A program made the translations under genes and the position numbers. A DNA stretch of 64,000 nucleotides from Bacteroidales bacterium (GTDB lineage Bacteria; Bacteroidota; Bacteroidia; Bacteroidales; UBA932), in contig JAKSKH010000007.1 in assembly GCA_024401855.1 (NCBI GenBank), forward strand, positions 1 through 64,000, given 5' to 3'. Each line of letters starts with the position of its first letter. Position 1 is the first letter of the stretch. A model generated the notes under the pieces. The model made no database searches. It was given only the letters and a program-made list of their open reading frames with translations, and was not told the origin of the DNA. Positions 54,964 to 63,694 of the stretch are shown one piece after another.

Positions 54964-54971
54964 TATTTTTG
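54964..54971 (+). promoter_or_regulatory. Upstream promoter box before the AraC gene
   Basis: TATTTTTG directly after the yitT stop. A transcript from here would begin close to the base of the inverted repeat at 54977. Confidence 0.35.
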
Positions 54972-54976
54972 TTTCA

Positions 54977-55014
54977 AATACCCCCATCCGTACCTCTTTG
55001 CGGATGGGGGTATT
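54977..55014. terminator. Perfect 14-bp inverted repeat between yitT and the AraC gene
   Basis: AATACCCCCATCCG pairs exactly with CGGATGGGGGTATT around a 10-base loop. No T tract follows, so it is not a standard intrinsic terminator; it may terminate another way, shield the 3' end of the leuS-yitT mRNA, or be an operator for the regulator downstream. Confidence 0.55.
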
Positions 55015-55017
55015 GCA

Positions 55018-55025
55018 TATATTTG
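55018..55025 (+). promoter_or_regulatory. Promoter box of the membrane AraC regulator gene
   Basis: TATATTTG, 23 bases before the ATG at 55049. The inverted repeat occupies the position where the -33 contact of this promoter would lie. Confidence 0.55.
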
Positions 55026-55048
55026 CCGTTGGAAAACAAACAGATAGA

Positions 55049-56044
55049 ATGAAATTCCATTCAATTTCAAGTCGTTCGGCCATAGAATTGCTTTCTTTTC
55101 TGACAGCGTTGACATACGCTGTTTCCGGTAATATGGAAACAGTTCTTCCAACGGCAGCCGCGGTTCTCGCATTTCTGCCGATATCAGGTGAGAAGACCAG
55201 AATTTCAACCCGGTTTGCCCTGGTGTCTTCTCTTGCTCTTTGTCTCCCGTTGTCTGCCGGCATCGGGCCTGGACTGCCGGTGGTCTTCTCCCTGATTCTT
55301 CTTTATTCGTTCAACGCTCTGCGTATCGCAATGCAGTACCGTCATCCGAGAAATCTGTTCAGCCGTCAGTATGTCATCACCGTCATAGAGAACAACTCGA
55401 GGATGATGTATTCGTTCCTGCTGTCTGTCTTTGACTGCATCCTGCTCTGTTTCTTTGACCTGCGTCCGGTAATGTACCTGATGGAGGTCCTGATTCTCTG
55501 TCTTTGCGCCTTTTTCCTTGTCTGTAATCATAAAGGCAGGATAATGTTTGTCAGTCCGGACAGGGAACGTCAGGTAAGGGACCTGGTCAAAGGCAATCTC
55601 AAGACAAGTGTGCCTGAGGGGGAGCTCCCGGCGGAGGTTGCGAATATGAGCAGGATGTATGACAAAATCCTGACAATCATGGAATATGACAAACCTTACC
55701 TCGATGAATATTACTCCCTTGCGGACATGGCTTCCTCCGTTTTTTCCAACAGGGCATATCTCTCAAAGACAATCAACACCTTTTCCGGAAAAAACTTCAG
55801 GCAGTTCATCAATTGTTACAGGGTGAACTATTCTGTTGAGCTTGTGAAGAAAAATCCCGGACTTAAGGTCTCGGAACTGTCATCCCTTTCGGGCTTCCAC
55901 TCGGTCGTTACATTCAATCTGGCATTCAAGCTCAATATGGGGGAGACTCCAACGGATTATATCAGGAGAGAGAAGCTGAAAAATCTTCGAGACCTTTCCA
56001 CGTATGAGGGACGGGAGCGGTCAACTCAACAGGAACTTTCCTGA
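55049..56044 (+). CDS. Membrane-anchored AraC family regulator
   Basis: A 331-residue protein with about five membrane helices (about 10-165) and a C-terminal AraC-type double helix-turn-helix (about 225-315; YSLADMASSVFSNRAYLSKTINTFSGKNFRQFINCYRVNYSVELVKKNPGLKVSELSSLSGFHS with FNLAFKLNMGETPTDYIR). It probably senses an envelope or membrane signal directly. The start at 55049 is chosen because the longer frame from 54998 runs through the inverted repeat and promoter. The 3' end overlaps the RluA-type gene by 83 bases. Confidence 0.86.
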   Translation: MKFHSISSRSAIELLSFLTALTYAVSGNMETVLPTAAAVLAFLPISGEKTRISTRFALVSSLALCLPLSAGIGPGLPVVFSLILLYSFNALRIAMQYRHPRNLFSRQYVITVIENNSRMMYSFLLSVFDCILLCFFDLRPVMYLMEVLILCLCAFFLVCNHKGRIMFVSPDRERQVRDLVKGNLKTSVPEGELPAEVANMSRMYDKILTIMEYDKPYLDEYYSLADMASSVFSNRAYLSKTINTFSGKNFRQFINCYRVNYSVELVKKNPGLKVSELSSLSGFHSVVTFNLAFKLNMGETPTDYIRREKLKNLRDLSTYEGRERSTQQELS

Positions 56045-56687
56045 CAGGGTGGATGAACGAGATTTTCCGTGCCAGAAGACATATCCCTCCGTCCGGATTT
56101 GACCGCGGTGCTCCATATTTCAAGTCACCCTTGATGGTACAGCCTATGTTTGACAGCTGGCATCTTATCTGATGATGCCTGCCGGTGAGAAGTTCAACTT
56201 CAACGAGATGATATCTTTCCGTGCTTGTCAGTAGCCTGTAATTCAATTTCGCCAGTTTTGCACCCGTGCCTTCCCCTTTGACTATATAGCTTTTGTTCTG
56301 CTTTTCATTTCTGGTCATCCAGTTCTCCAGATGGCCCCGGGCGGGAACCGGCTTTCCGCAGCACAATGCCCAGTATGTCTTGTGGACATCTCCGTTCCGG
56401 AACATTTCAGTGAGCCTTTCCAGCGACTTGGATGTTTTTGCCAGAATGCAAATCCCGCTGACAGGTCTGTCAAGCCTGTGAGGAATGCCCAGGAACACCT
56501 TGCCCGGCTTGCAGTCCCTCGCGGCAATCAGGGCCTTGTAGGAGTCTGCGAGGCATTCGTCTCCTGTTTTGTCTCCCTGCGTTATCTCGCCGACTTTCTT
56601 GTTTACCACGAGAATATGATTGTCTTCGTACATGATCCTTGATTCAAGATCCGCAAATTCTTCTTCTGACAGTTGTCTGTATTCCAT
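55962..56687 (-). CDS. RluA family pseudouridine synthase
   Basis: Converts uridine to pseudouridine in rRNA or tRNA. From ATG 56687, 241 residues: ILVVNKKVGEITQGDKTG, the catalytic motif GIPHRLDRPVSGICILAKT with its Asp, KTYWALCCGKP, and VEVELLTGRHHQIRCQLSNIGCTIKGDLKYGA. There is no S4 domain. The promoter box ends eight bases before this ATG, so the in-frame ATG at 56708 upstream of the box is rejected. The target base is unknown. The last 83 bases overlap the convergent AraC gene. Confidence 0.88.
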   Translation of the reverse strand: MEYRQLSEEEFADLESRIMYEDNHILVVNKKVGEITQGDKTGDECLADSYKALIAARDCKPGKVFLGIPHRLDRPVSGICILAKTSKSLERLTEMFRNGDVHKTYWALCCGKPVPARGHLENWMTRNEKQNKSYIVKGEGTGAKLAKLNYRLLTSTERYHLVEVELLTGRHHQIRCQLSNIGCTIKGDLKYGAPRSNPDGGICLLARKISFIHPVRKVPVELTAPVPHTWKGLEDFSASLS

Positions 56688-56695
56688 ATCGCAGG

Positions 56696-56703
56696 CAAAG
56701 TTA
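56696..56703 (-). promoter_or_regulatory. Promoter box for the RluA-type gene
   Basis: CAAAGTTA (minus strand TAACTTTG), eight bases before the ATG at 56687. Confidence 0.5.
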
Positions 56704-56738
56704 GTCATTATTTTTTCATAATTCCTTAAACAAAAAAG

Positions 56739-56776
56739 TGACAAATTGTCAGCAAAAGACTAATGGCACAAGTTTG
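56739..56776 (+). promoter_or_regulatory. dnaK upstream region: palindrome and -24-like element
   Basis: There is no clear TAnnTTTG box in front of dnaK. Instead there is a 13-base palindrome, TGACAA-A-TTGTCA, at 56739-56751, and TGGCAC at 56763-56768 followed by AAGTTTGGAT. The latter matches the -24 half of a sigma-54 promoter (TGGCAC-N5-TTGCW) but only poorly the -12 half. It may be a heat-shock or sigma-54-type control region; the assignment is weak. Confidence 0.3.
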
Positions 56777-56822
56777 GATATGTAAACCGGCAAACTGAAT
56801 AAAAACTAAAAAACAGAATATT

Positions 56823-58745
56823 ATGGGAAAAATTATCGGAATCGATCTTGGTACAACCAATTCATGTGTATCAGTTATGGAAGGCAATCAGCCTACCGTT
56901 ATAATAAACGATGAGGGAGCACGTACCACTCCTTCGGTAGTTGCCTTTACGGAAGGCGGCGAGAGGAAGGTGGGCAATCCTGCCAAGCGTCAGGCAATCA
57001 CCAACCCCAACAATACCATTTTCTCAATAAAGAGATTCATGGGAGAGACCTACGACCAGGTAAGCAAAGAGGTATCCCGCGTGCCTTACAAAGTGGCAAA
57101 GGGAGACAACAACACTCCCCGCGTGGATATCAACGGCAGGATGTACAGTCCTCAGGAAATCTCCGCCATCATTCTTCAGAAGATGAAGAAGACAGCTGAA
57201 GACTATCTTCGTCAGGAAGTGACCGAGGCCGTCATCACCGTACCCGCTTATTTCTCCGACTCACAGCGTCAGGCAACCAAGGAAGCCGGCAAGATTGCCG
57301 GACTCGATGTCAAGCGTATTATAAACGAGCCCACTGCGGCGGCGCTTGCTTACGGACTTGACAAGAAGAACAAGAATATGAAGGTGGCCGTTTACGATCT
57401 TGGCGGCGGTACTTTCGATATCTCCATCCTCGAACTGGGCGACGGAGTGTTTGAAGTGAAGTCAACCAACGGAGACACCCATCTTGGAGGAGACGATTTC
57501 GACCAGGCCATCATAGACTGGCTTGCATCGGAGTTCGCTTCAGAGAACGGAGGAATGGATCTCAAGAAGGACCCCATGGCTCTCCAGAGACTTAAGGAGG
57601 CTGCCGAAAAGGCTAAGATTGAACTTTCCAACGCTGCCAGCGCAGAAATCAACCTTCCTTACATCACCGCTGTGGACGGAATGCCCAAGCACCTTGTAAA
57701 GAGCCTCAGCCGCGCCAAGTTCGAAGCTCTCTGCGACGACCTCTTCCGCCGCTCCATCGAGCCCTGCCGCAAGGCCCTCGAGGATGCAAGGCTCACCGCC
57801 GGTCAGATTGATGAGGTTCTGCTCGTAGGTGGATCAACCCGTATCCCCAAGGTTCAGCAGATGGTCAAGGACTTCTTCGGAAAGGAGCCCAACAAGAGCG
57901 TCAACCCCGATGAGGTCGTATCTATCGGAGCTGCAATCCAGGGCGGTGTCCTGGCCGGGGACGTGAAGGACGTGCTCCTTCTCGACGTCACTCCGCTCAG
58001 CCTCGGAATCGAGACTCTCGGAGGAGTCATGACAAAGCTCATCGAGAGCAACACCACAATTCCCGTGCACAAGGAGCAGGTATTCTCAACTGCCGCCGAC
58101 AATCAGCCTTCAGTTGAAATACGCGTGCTTCAGGGTGAGCGCCCCATGGCAAAGGACAACAAGCAGATAGGCGTGTTCCATCTTGACGGAATCGCTCCCG
58201 CACCGCGCGGAATACCTCAGATCGAGGTCAGCTTCGACATTGACACCAACGGTATCCTCAGCGTGTCTGCAAAGGACAAGGCCACCGGTAAGGAGCAGCA
58301 TATCCGCATCGAAGCTTCAAGCGGTCTTTCCGATGACGAGATCCAGCGCATGAGGGACGAGGCAAAGGCAAACGAAGAGGCCGACAAGGCTGAGAAGGAA
58401 CGCGTTGACAAGATTAACAACGCAGACGGAATGGTATTCCAGACAGAGAAGAACCTCAAGGAATACGGAGACAAGATTCCGGCAGAAAAGAAGACGGCCA
58501 TCGAGAGCGCATGCGCTGAGCTCAAGAAAGCGGTCGAGGCCAAGGACCTTGCTTCAATCGACAAGTACAACGCCGAGCTCGAGGCTGCATGGCATGCCGC
58601 TTCCGAAGATATGGCGAAGGCCGCACAGGGCGGACAGGCCGGCCCTCAGGGAGGCGCAGGCTTCAATCCCGGAGCGGATCAGGGCGGTCCTCAGGGCCCT
58701 CAGCCCGACTACGGCGGAGGCAACGACCAGCCCGACGAGCAGTAG
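56823..58745 (+). CDS. dnaK: Molecular chaperone DnaK (Hsp70)
   Basis: ATP-dependent chaperone for unfolded proteins. The 640 residues have the full ATPase domain ([64 protein letters not shown]), the interdomain linker [20 protein letters not shown], the substrate domain, and a Gly/Gln/Pro-rich tail (about 600-640) that does not end in the usual acidic EEVD-like motif. It stands alone, with no grpE or dnaJ beside it. It converges on nadD with four bases between. Confidence 0.97.
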   Translation: MGKIIGIDLGTTNSCVSVMEGNQPTVIINDEGARTTPSVVAFTEGGERKVGNPAKRQAITNPNNTIFSIKRFMGETYDQVSKEVSRVPYKVAKGDNNTPRVDINGRMYSPQEISAIILQKMKKTAEDYLRQEVTEAVITVPAYFSDSQRQATKEAGKIAGLDVKRIINEPTAAALAYGLDKKNKNMKVAVYDLGGGTFDISILELGDGVFEVKSTNGDTHLGGDDFDQAIIDWLASEFASENGGMDLKKDPMALQRLKEAAEKAKIELSNAASAEINLPYITAVDGMPKHLVKSLSRAKFEALCDDLFRRSIEPCRKALEDARLTAGQIDEVLLVGGSTRIPKVQQMVKDFFGKEPNKSVNPDEVVSIGAAIQGGVLAGDVKDVLLLDVTPLSLGIETLGGVMTKLIESNTTIPVHKEQVFSTAADNQPSVEIRVLQGERPMAKDNKQIGVFHLDGIAPAPRGIPQIEVSFDIDTNGILSVSAKDKATGKEQHIRIEASSGLSDDEIQRMRDEAKANEEADKAEKERVDKINNADGMVFQTEKNLKEYGDKIPAEKKTAIESACAELKKAVEAKDLASIDKYNAELEAAWHAASEDMAKAAQGGQAGPQGGAGFNPGADQGGPQGPQPDYGGGNDQPDEQ

Positions 58746-58749
58746 GACC

Positions 58750-59391
58750 TTACATAAGCCACTCACTCATATCCTCCCCGCGTTCGATACCTTCGCGTAT
58801 CCGCGTGGAGGATATGTTTACAATGGGGGCGTCTATTATGCTGATATGGTATAGACTCTCGATATCCTCCAGTCCCAGCATCCCCGGTTCGCTTCTTTCC
58901 GCATAGCTTGAATCGAGAACGTATGGCGCCGGGAGGGTCTGCATCTCCTTGTAGAGGGTTTCCCTCAGATGCTTCAGGTCAGAGCCCGTGCGCGGATATA
59001 CCGCCACGCCGTATTCGCTCAGTATGCGTGGGAAATCGCGCCAGCGGTGGATGCTTTCAAGATTGTCGGCTCCTATCACCAGGGTGAAGTCGTTTTCCGG
59101 CTCCCGTTTCTTGAGGGCGTCGAGCGTCCTGATGGTATAATGCGGCGGCTCCATTGTGAGTTCTATGTTGTCCACCCATACGTGAAGCTCCGGATGCCGC
59201 CTTACGGCTTCGATGGCCGCGTAGTATCTCTCATTTGCGGAGAGTGCCTTTGACGGATCCTTGAAGGGGTTTTGAGGAGAAATCACCAGATATACCCAGT
59301 CGAATTCCTTTTCCCTGGTCAGGTATTCCATAATGGCCTTATGGCCTATGTGCAGCGGGTCGAAGGAACCGGAGTACACTGCTATTCGCAT
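58750..59391 (-). CDS. nadD: Nicotinate-nucleotide adenylyltransferase
   Basis: Adenylates nicotinate mononucleotide in NAD synthesis. The 213 residues start MRIAVYSGSFDPLHIGHKAIMEYL (nucleotidyltransferase T/H-x-G-H motif) and contain YLVISPQNPFKD, FTLVIGADNLESIHRWRDFPRIL, and the late ISSTRIREGI (ISxxxxR motif). It starts ten bases inside gmk and is co-transcribed with it. Confidence 0.95.
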   Translation of the reverse strand: MRIAVYSGSFDPLHIGHKAIMEYLTREKEFDWVYLVISPQNPFKDPSKALSANERYYAAIEAVRRHPELHVWVDNIELTMEPPHYTIRTLDALKKREPENDFTLVIGADNLESIHRWRDFPRILSEYGVAVYPRTGSDLKHLRETLYKEMQTLPAPYVLDSSYAERSEPGMLGLEDIESLYHISIIDAPIVNISSTRIREGIERGEDMSEWLM

Positions 59392-59951
59392 AAGAATCCG
59401 TTTACAATGTTTTCAGCCTCCCTGAATGCGGTTTCAAGGTCATCATTGACCAGTTCGCAGTCAAACCTGCCTCTTGCAAAGTCGAGTTCCTGCTGTGCCT
59501 TCCCGACTCTTTCCGCTATTGCTTCCGGGCTGTCGGTGCCTCTTTTCACGAGCCTGCGTTCAAGCTCTTCTATGGAAGGGGGGATTATCAGGATTGAAAG
59601 AGCCGTATCTCCGAAATAGCGTTTCAGGTTGGCTCCGCCCTTGACGTCCACGTCGAAAAGGATGACGTGTCCCTTGGACCAGATTCTTTCAACCTCGGAC
59701 TTCAGCGTTCCGTAGAAACGGTCTTCATAGACTTCCTCGTACTCGACGAATGAGTCTCCGGCAATCAGTTCGCGGAACTTCTCCGCCGAGATGAAATAGT
59801 ACTCCACTCCATCCCTTTCCGCTCCGCGGGGAGCCCGGGAGGTGGCGGATATTGAGAATTCGAATTCAGGATGCAGGCCGAGGAGATGATTGACGACGGT
59901 GCTCTTGCCGGAACCGGACGGTGCGGAAAATATAATGACTTTGCCTTTCAT
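59382..59951 (-). CDS. gmk: Guanylate kinase
   Basis: Phosphorylates GMP to GDP. The 189 residues have the P-loop IIFSAPSGSGKSTVV, ISATSRAPRGAERDGVEYYFIS (GMP-binding), EVYEDRFYGTLKSEV and VILFDVDVKGGANLKRYF. First gene of the gmk-nadD operon. Confidence 0.96.
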   Translation of the reverse strand: MKGKVIIFSAPSGSGKSTVVNHLLGLHPEFEFSISATSRAPRGAERDGVEYYFISAEKFRELIAGDSFVEYEEVYEDRFYGTLKSEVERIWSKGHVILFDVDVKGGANLKRYFGDTALSILIIPPSIEELERRLVKRGTDSPEAIAERVGKAQQELDFARGRFDCELVNDDLETAFREAENIVNGFLCE

Positions 59952-59968
59952 TTATATCCGTATTTTCA

Positions 59969-59976
59969 CAAAAATA
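59969..59976 (-). promoter_or_regulatory. gmk promoter box
   Basis: CAAAAATA (minus strand TATTTTTG), 17 bases before the gmk ATG at 59951 and two bases from the divergent fba box. Confidence 0.45.
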
Positions 59977-59978
59977 GT

Positions 59979-59986
59979 TAAATTTG
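59979..59986 (+). promoter_or_regulatory. fba promoter box
   Basis: TAAATTTG, 37 bases before the fba ATG at 60024, back to back with the gmk box. Confidence 0.5.
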
Positions 59987-60023
59987 TCTGATTTTAAGAC
60001 AATACTTTTTAAAACAGATAAAA

Positions 60024-61028
60024 ATGAAGGTTTCTTTTAAAGATTTGGGTCTTGTAAACACCCGCGAGATGTTTGCAAAGGCAGTAAAGGGCGGCTATGC
60101 CATCCCCGCATTCAACTTCAACAACATGGAGCAGCTCCAGGCGATCATCCAGGCATCTTCAGAGACTAAGTCTCCTGTAATCCTTCAGGTGTCAAAGGGT
60201 GCCCGCAACTATGCAAACCAGACACTCCTCCGCTACATGGCGCAGGGAGCGGTCGAGTATGCAAAGGAACTCGGATGGAAGAAGCCCCAGATTGTCCTTC
60301 ACCTCGATCACGGCGACAGCTACGAGCTTTGCAAGAGCTGCGTTGATTTCGGATTCTCTTCAGTAATGATAGATGGTTCATCTCTTCCCTACGAGGAGAA
60401 TGTAAAGCTCACCCGCAAGGTCGTCAACTATGCCCACAAGCATGACGTTACCGTTGAGGCGGAACTCGGAGTTCTCGCAGGTGTTGAGGATGAGGTTTCA
60501 TCAGAGGAGTCCCACTACACCCGTCCCGAGGAGGTCATCGACTTCGTTAAGAAGACCAAATGCGACTCTCTCGCAATCTCCATCGGAACATCTCACGGTG
60601 CATACAAGTTCAAGCCCGAGCAGTGTACACGCGATCCCAAGACGGGCCGTCTCGTACCTCCCCCGCTTGCTTTCGACGTTCTCAAGGCCATAGAGAAGAA
60701 GCTCCCCGGATTCCCCATCGTTCTCCACGGATCATCATCAGTTCCCCAGGAGTATGTTGACATGTGCAACCAGTTCGGAGGAAATCTTCCCAACGCAGTC
60801 GGTATCCCCGAGGAGCAGCTCCGCAAGGCAGCCAAGAGCGCAGTTTGCAAGATCAACATCGATTCAGACTCACGTCTTGCAATGACCGGCGCTATCCGCA
60901 GGCATTTCGCAGAGAATCCCAGTCACTTCGATCCCCGTCAGTATCTCAAGCCCGCACGTGAGGAGATGAAGAAGATGTACACTCACAAGATCATGAATGT
61001 ACTCGGCTCCAACGGAAAAGCCAGATAA
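60024..61028 (+). CDS. fba: Class II fructose-bisphosphate aldolase
   Basis: Zinc-dependent aldolase that splits fructose-1,6-bisphosphate in glycolysis. The 334 residues contain AIPAFNFNNMEQLQAI, the zinc and active-site segment IVLHLDHGDSYELCKSCVDFGFSSVMIDGSSLPYEENV, VEAELGVLAGVEDEV, ISIGTSHGAYKF, IVLHGSSSVPQEYV and KINIDSDSRLAMTGAIR. Its codon choice is strongly biased (CTC, AAG, CGC, ATC), like rpmH and dnaK, as expected for a highly expressed gene. A hairpin terminator follows. Confidence 0.97.
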   Translation: MKVSFKDLGLVNTREMFAKAVKGGYAIPAFNFNNMEQLQAIIQASSETKSPVILQVSKGARNYANQTLLRYMAQGAVEYAKELGWKKPQIVLHLDHGDSYELCKSCVDFGFSSVMIDGSSLPYEENVKLTRKVVNYAHKHDVTVEAELGVLAGVEDEVSSEESHYTRPEEVIDFVKKTKCDSLAISIGTSHGAYKFKPEQCTRDPKTGRLVPPPLAFDVLKAIEKKLPGFPIVLHGSSSVPQEYVDMCNQFGGNLPNAVGIPEEQLRKAAKSAVCKINIDSDSRLAMTGAIRRHFAENPSHFDPRQYLKPAREEMKKMYTHKIMNVLGSNGKAR

Positions 61029-61051
61029 GACATAAAGCTGTTCAATACAGG

Positions 61052-61086
61052 AAGCCGGTTGGGAATATTTTCCCGACCGGCTTTTG
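61052..61086 (+). terminator. Hairpin terminator after fba
   Basis: AAGCCGGTTGGGAA pairs with TTCCCGACCGGCTT (one G-T pair) around a 4-base loop, followed by a short T run. An intrinsic terminator with a strong stem and a weak T tract. Confidence 0.75.
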
Positions 61087-61130
61087 TAACTGATATCCGT
61101 TTGCAAAGGTGACATATGCCGTTCTTTTTT

Positions 61131-61138
61131 TATTTTTG
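61131..61138 (+). promoter_or_regulatory. Promoter box for the MFS exporter gene
   Basis: TATTTTTG. Its last G is the first base of the in-frame GTG at 61138, so that GTG is an unlikely start if this box is used. Confidence 0.4.
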
Positions 61139-61161
61139 TGCTCATTTTCAAGAAATGGATT

Positions 61162-62334
61162 TTGAAGAATAAAGGTTTACTTCCGGTGCTTGTGCTGACG
61201 GTGGCGGCGTTCGTGTTCAATACGAGCGAATCCGCTCCCATAGGACTTCTGACCGACATCTCGAACGGTCTGGAAGTGTCGGAGACCAGGGCGGGATTTC
61301 TGATATCTGCTTATGCATGGGTGGTGGCGCTGATGTCGCTTCCGCTCATGATGGCATGCTCGCGCATGGAATACAGGCGCCTTCTTATCGGCATCGTGGG
61401 CCTCTTCGTTGCAAGCAACTTCGCGTCGGGGCTTGCGACCGGATACTATATGCTTATGGTATCCCGAATAGGCGTAGCCTGCTCCCATGCCCTGTTCTGG
61501 GCCGTCGCCACGCCAATTGCCGTCAAAGTGTCGCCCAAGGGCCGGCGCGCATTGGCCATGAGTCTTATAATGACCGGTACGTCCGTGGCCCAGATACTTG
61601 GAATGCCGCTGGGGCGTATGATAGGCCTTGCCCTCGGGTGGAGGATAACCTTCATCTGCATAGGCTCTGTGGCGGCCGCTGTACTTCTTTTCCTGATATT
61701 CGCCTTCCCGAAAGTTGATAACGACACCCGCTTTTCTGTAAGCGAACTTCCGCAAATGCTGAAGAACCGCAGGCTGCTTGCCATCTATGCCATCGTTGTC
61801 CTGCTTGTGACCGGGCATTTTGTTGCCTACAGCTATATTGAGCCCTTCCTCCTGCAGGTTGCGGGGCTGTCACAGAATGTGATAACCGCAGTGCTCATGC
61901 TTTTCGGCCTTGCGGGAATAATTGCAAGCGCAATCTTCTCAAGGAATTTCCCTGCAAGGCGTACCTTGCTCACGGTCTTCTCGTTCACGGGGATGACCGC
62001 CGGTATGGCGCTTCTAAGGGCAGGCTCCGCGTCCGTTCTGACCCTTACCGTACTCTGCATATTCTGGGGAATGGCCATGACCTTCATGAACCTGGTATTT
62101 CAGGCGGAGCTGATGGCGGTGGAAAAGAAAGCCACAACCGTGGCCATGGCCCTTTACTCCGGTCTTTTCAATGTGGGCATAGGTGCCGGGCCCGTCATAG
62201 GGGCGTGGGTGATAAAAGGGAGCGGTCTGCAGGATGTGGGCTACATCGGGGCTGCGGTAGCCCTTGCCGGTTCGGTCGTTTCCGTGTGGTTCCTGCTGCG
62301 CCTCCGGGATACGCTTACGGGAAAGGTGAAATAG
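61162..62334 (+). CDS. MFS transporter, SotB-like sugar exporter family
   Basis: A 12-helix major facilitator protein of about 390 residues. The first helix, PVLVLTVAAFVFNTSESAPIGLLTDIS, is close to the SotB/arabinose-efflux type, and AVATPIAVKVSPKGRRALAMSLIMTGTSVAQILGMPLGRMIGLALGWR is the conserved loop and helix 4-5 region. It may export sugars or small drugs. The start is uncertain: TTG 61162 is downstream of the promoter box, while GTG 61138 would add eight residues but overlaps it. Its 3' end overlaps the convergent dipeptidase gene by 94 bases. Confidence 0.82.
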   Translation: MKNKGLLPVLVLTVAAFVFNTSESAPIGLLTDISNGLEVSETRAGFLISAYAWVVALMSLPLMMACSRMEYRRLLIGIVGLFVASNFASGLATGYYMLMVSRIGVACSHALFWAVATPIAVKVSPKGRRALAMSLIMTGTSVAQILGMPLGRMIGLALGWRITFICIGSVAAAVLLFLIFAFPKVDNDTRFSVSELPQMLKNRRLLAIYAIVVLLVTGHFVAYSYIEPFLLQVAGLSQNVITAVLMLFGLAGIIASAIFSRNFPARRTLLTVFSFTGMTAGMALLRAGSASVLTLTVLCIFWGMAMTFMNLVFQAELMAVEKKATTVAMALYSGLFNVGIGAGPVIGAWVIKGSGLQDVGYIGAAVALAGSVVSVWFLLRLRDTLTGKVK

Positions 62335-63038
62335 GTGTCCGGGAACGGCTCATTCTCCAGTGTGAAATGCCACCACTCGCTGTCGTACGGCTTGAATCCG
62401 TGGCGCAGCATGGCATCGCGCAGAATCATCCTGTTGCGGTACTGCTCCTCGTTTATGGGCCTGTATGCGCCCGCCTCCTGTCCGGGAAGGATATCAGGAT
62501 GCGAGGCCACTCCGAAATAATCGAAGGTGCAGCCCATATCCACCTCTTTCCCGGCAGTCATGTCGAACAGGGTGAGGTCTATGGTGGATCCGCGGGTATG
62601 CCCGCTCTTTTCGGCAATGTATCCCTGAGGAATCAGCACGGACTTTTCCAGTTCCGGATAGAAATACTCCCTCATCCTGACATCCTCCGTGTCCTTGGCC
62701 CACTCCAGAAAATAATCCACGGCGCACTGGGGACGGTAGGCGTCAAAAACTTTGAGCCTGTATCCCTGCCGCAGCAGTTCGTCGCTCACGGCTTTCAGGG
62801 AGTCGGCGGCCTGACGGGTCAGGAGCGCCACAGGCTCATCGTATCCGGGGATACGGTCTCCGATGAAATTATAGGTGCTGAAATAGCGTATTTCCAGAAT
62901 GACGTCGGGGACAGCGTCGGTCACAAGCACAAAGGCGGAACTGTCCTGCTCCGGGGGGATGCCTGCCTCTGAATTCCTGCATGACGCGAGCAGGACGGGG
63001 GCGGCTGCCAATATCGCAAATATGAGTTTCCTTATCAT
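62241..63038 (-). CDS. D-alanyl-D-alanine dipeptidase (VanX/DdpX-type) lipoprotein
   Basis: Zinc dipeptidase that splits D-Ala-D-Ala. The 265-residue protein has a lipoprotein signal (APVLLASC) and the M15D core: LRQGYRLKVFDAYRPQ, zinc motif SGHTRGSTIDLTLFD and the ExxH-type catalytic end DSEWWHFTL. Outside vancomycin clusters such enzymes recycle wall peptides. The last about 30 residues (SRRRSRNHTETTEPARATAAPM) look unstructured and are encoded antisense to the MFS gene. It lies 19 bases after recR. Confidence 0.9.
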   Translation of the reverse strand: MIRKLIFAILAAAPVLLASCRNSEAGIPPEQDSSAFVLVTDAVPDVILEIRYFSTYNFIGDRIPGYDEPVALLTRQAADSLKAVSDELLRQGYRLKVFDAYRPQCAVDYFLEWAKDTEDVRMREYFYPELEKSVLIPQGYIAEKSGHTRGSTIDLTLFDMTAGKEVDMGCTFDYFGVASHPDILPGQEAGAYRPINEEQYRNRMILRDAMLRHGFKPYDSEWWHFTLENEPFPDTYFTFPVSVSRRRSRNHTETTEPARATAAPM

Positions 63039-63057
63039 CTCTAAGCGGTGTTTTACG

Positions 63058-63687
63058 TCAGGGTTTGAATATTGTCCTGTTCAGGATGGAACGCCCGAGT
63101 GTTATGGTGTCGGCATATTCCAGGTCGTCACCGAAGCCCAGGCCTCTTGCCAGGGTGGAAACCTTGCAGCCGAAGCACTCTACCTGCCTGTAGATGTAGA
63201 ATGATGTGGTCTCTCCCTCCACGTCGCCGCTCAGGGCAAGTATTATTTCCGGACATACCCCTTCGGAACGAAGCTCTTCTATCCTCCTTACAAGCTTGTC
63301 TATCGTAAGGTCGGAAGGCCCCGTTCCGTTGATGGGGGATATGATACCCCCGAGGACGTGATAGACTCCACGGTACTGTCCCGTTTCTTCTATACTCATC
63401 ACGTCACGCACGTTCTCCACCACGCATATGGTGTTGTGGTCACGTTTTGCATCGCTGCAGATGGGGCATATGTCGGAATCGGAAATCATCGTGCATACCG
63501 AGCAGTACTTCACTTCATCGGCCAGACGGTCTATGGCTGCCGTGAAATGATGTATGCTTCCGGACGGCTGTTTCAGCAGATGGAGAGCCAGCCTGAGAGC
63601 GCTCCGGGAGCCTACTCCGGGCAGGGAACTGATAGCCTCGACAGCGTCCTTGAGTATTTGGGAGGGATATTTTTCCAATAATGCCAT
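63058..63687 (-). CDS. recR: Recombination protein RecR
   Basis: Part of the RecFOR pathway that loads RecA on gaps. The 209 residues contain the helix-hairpin-helix ISSLPGVGSRSALRLALHLL, the zinc finger CSVCTMISDSDICPICSD (C-x2-C ... C-x2-C), and the Toprim domain ICVVENVRDVMSIEETGQYRGVYHVLGG ... EIILALSGDVEGETTSFYI. First gene of a minus-strand unit with the dipeptidase. Confidence 0.96.
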   Translation of the reverse strand: MALLEKYPSQILKDAVEAISSLPGVGSRSALRLALHLLKQPSGSIHHFTAAIDRLADEVKYCSVCTMISDSDICPICSDAKRDHNTICVVENVRDVMSIEETGQYRGVYHVLGGIISPINGTGPSDLTIDKLVRRIEELRSEGVCPEIILALSGDVEGETTSFYIYRQVECFGCKVSTLARGLGFGDDLEYADTITLGRSILNRTIFKP

Positions 63688-63694
63688 TCGGAAA

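Noticed and set aside
62241-63038. VanX-type gene as part of a vancomycin resistance cluster.
   Set aside because: No vanH, vanA-type ligase or vanRS genes nearby; it pairs with recR and is probably a wall-peptide recycling enzyme.
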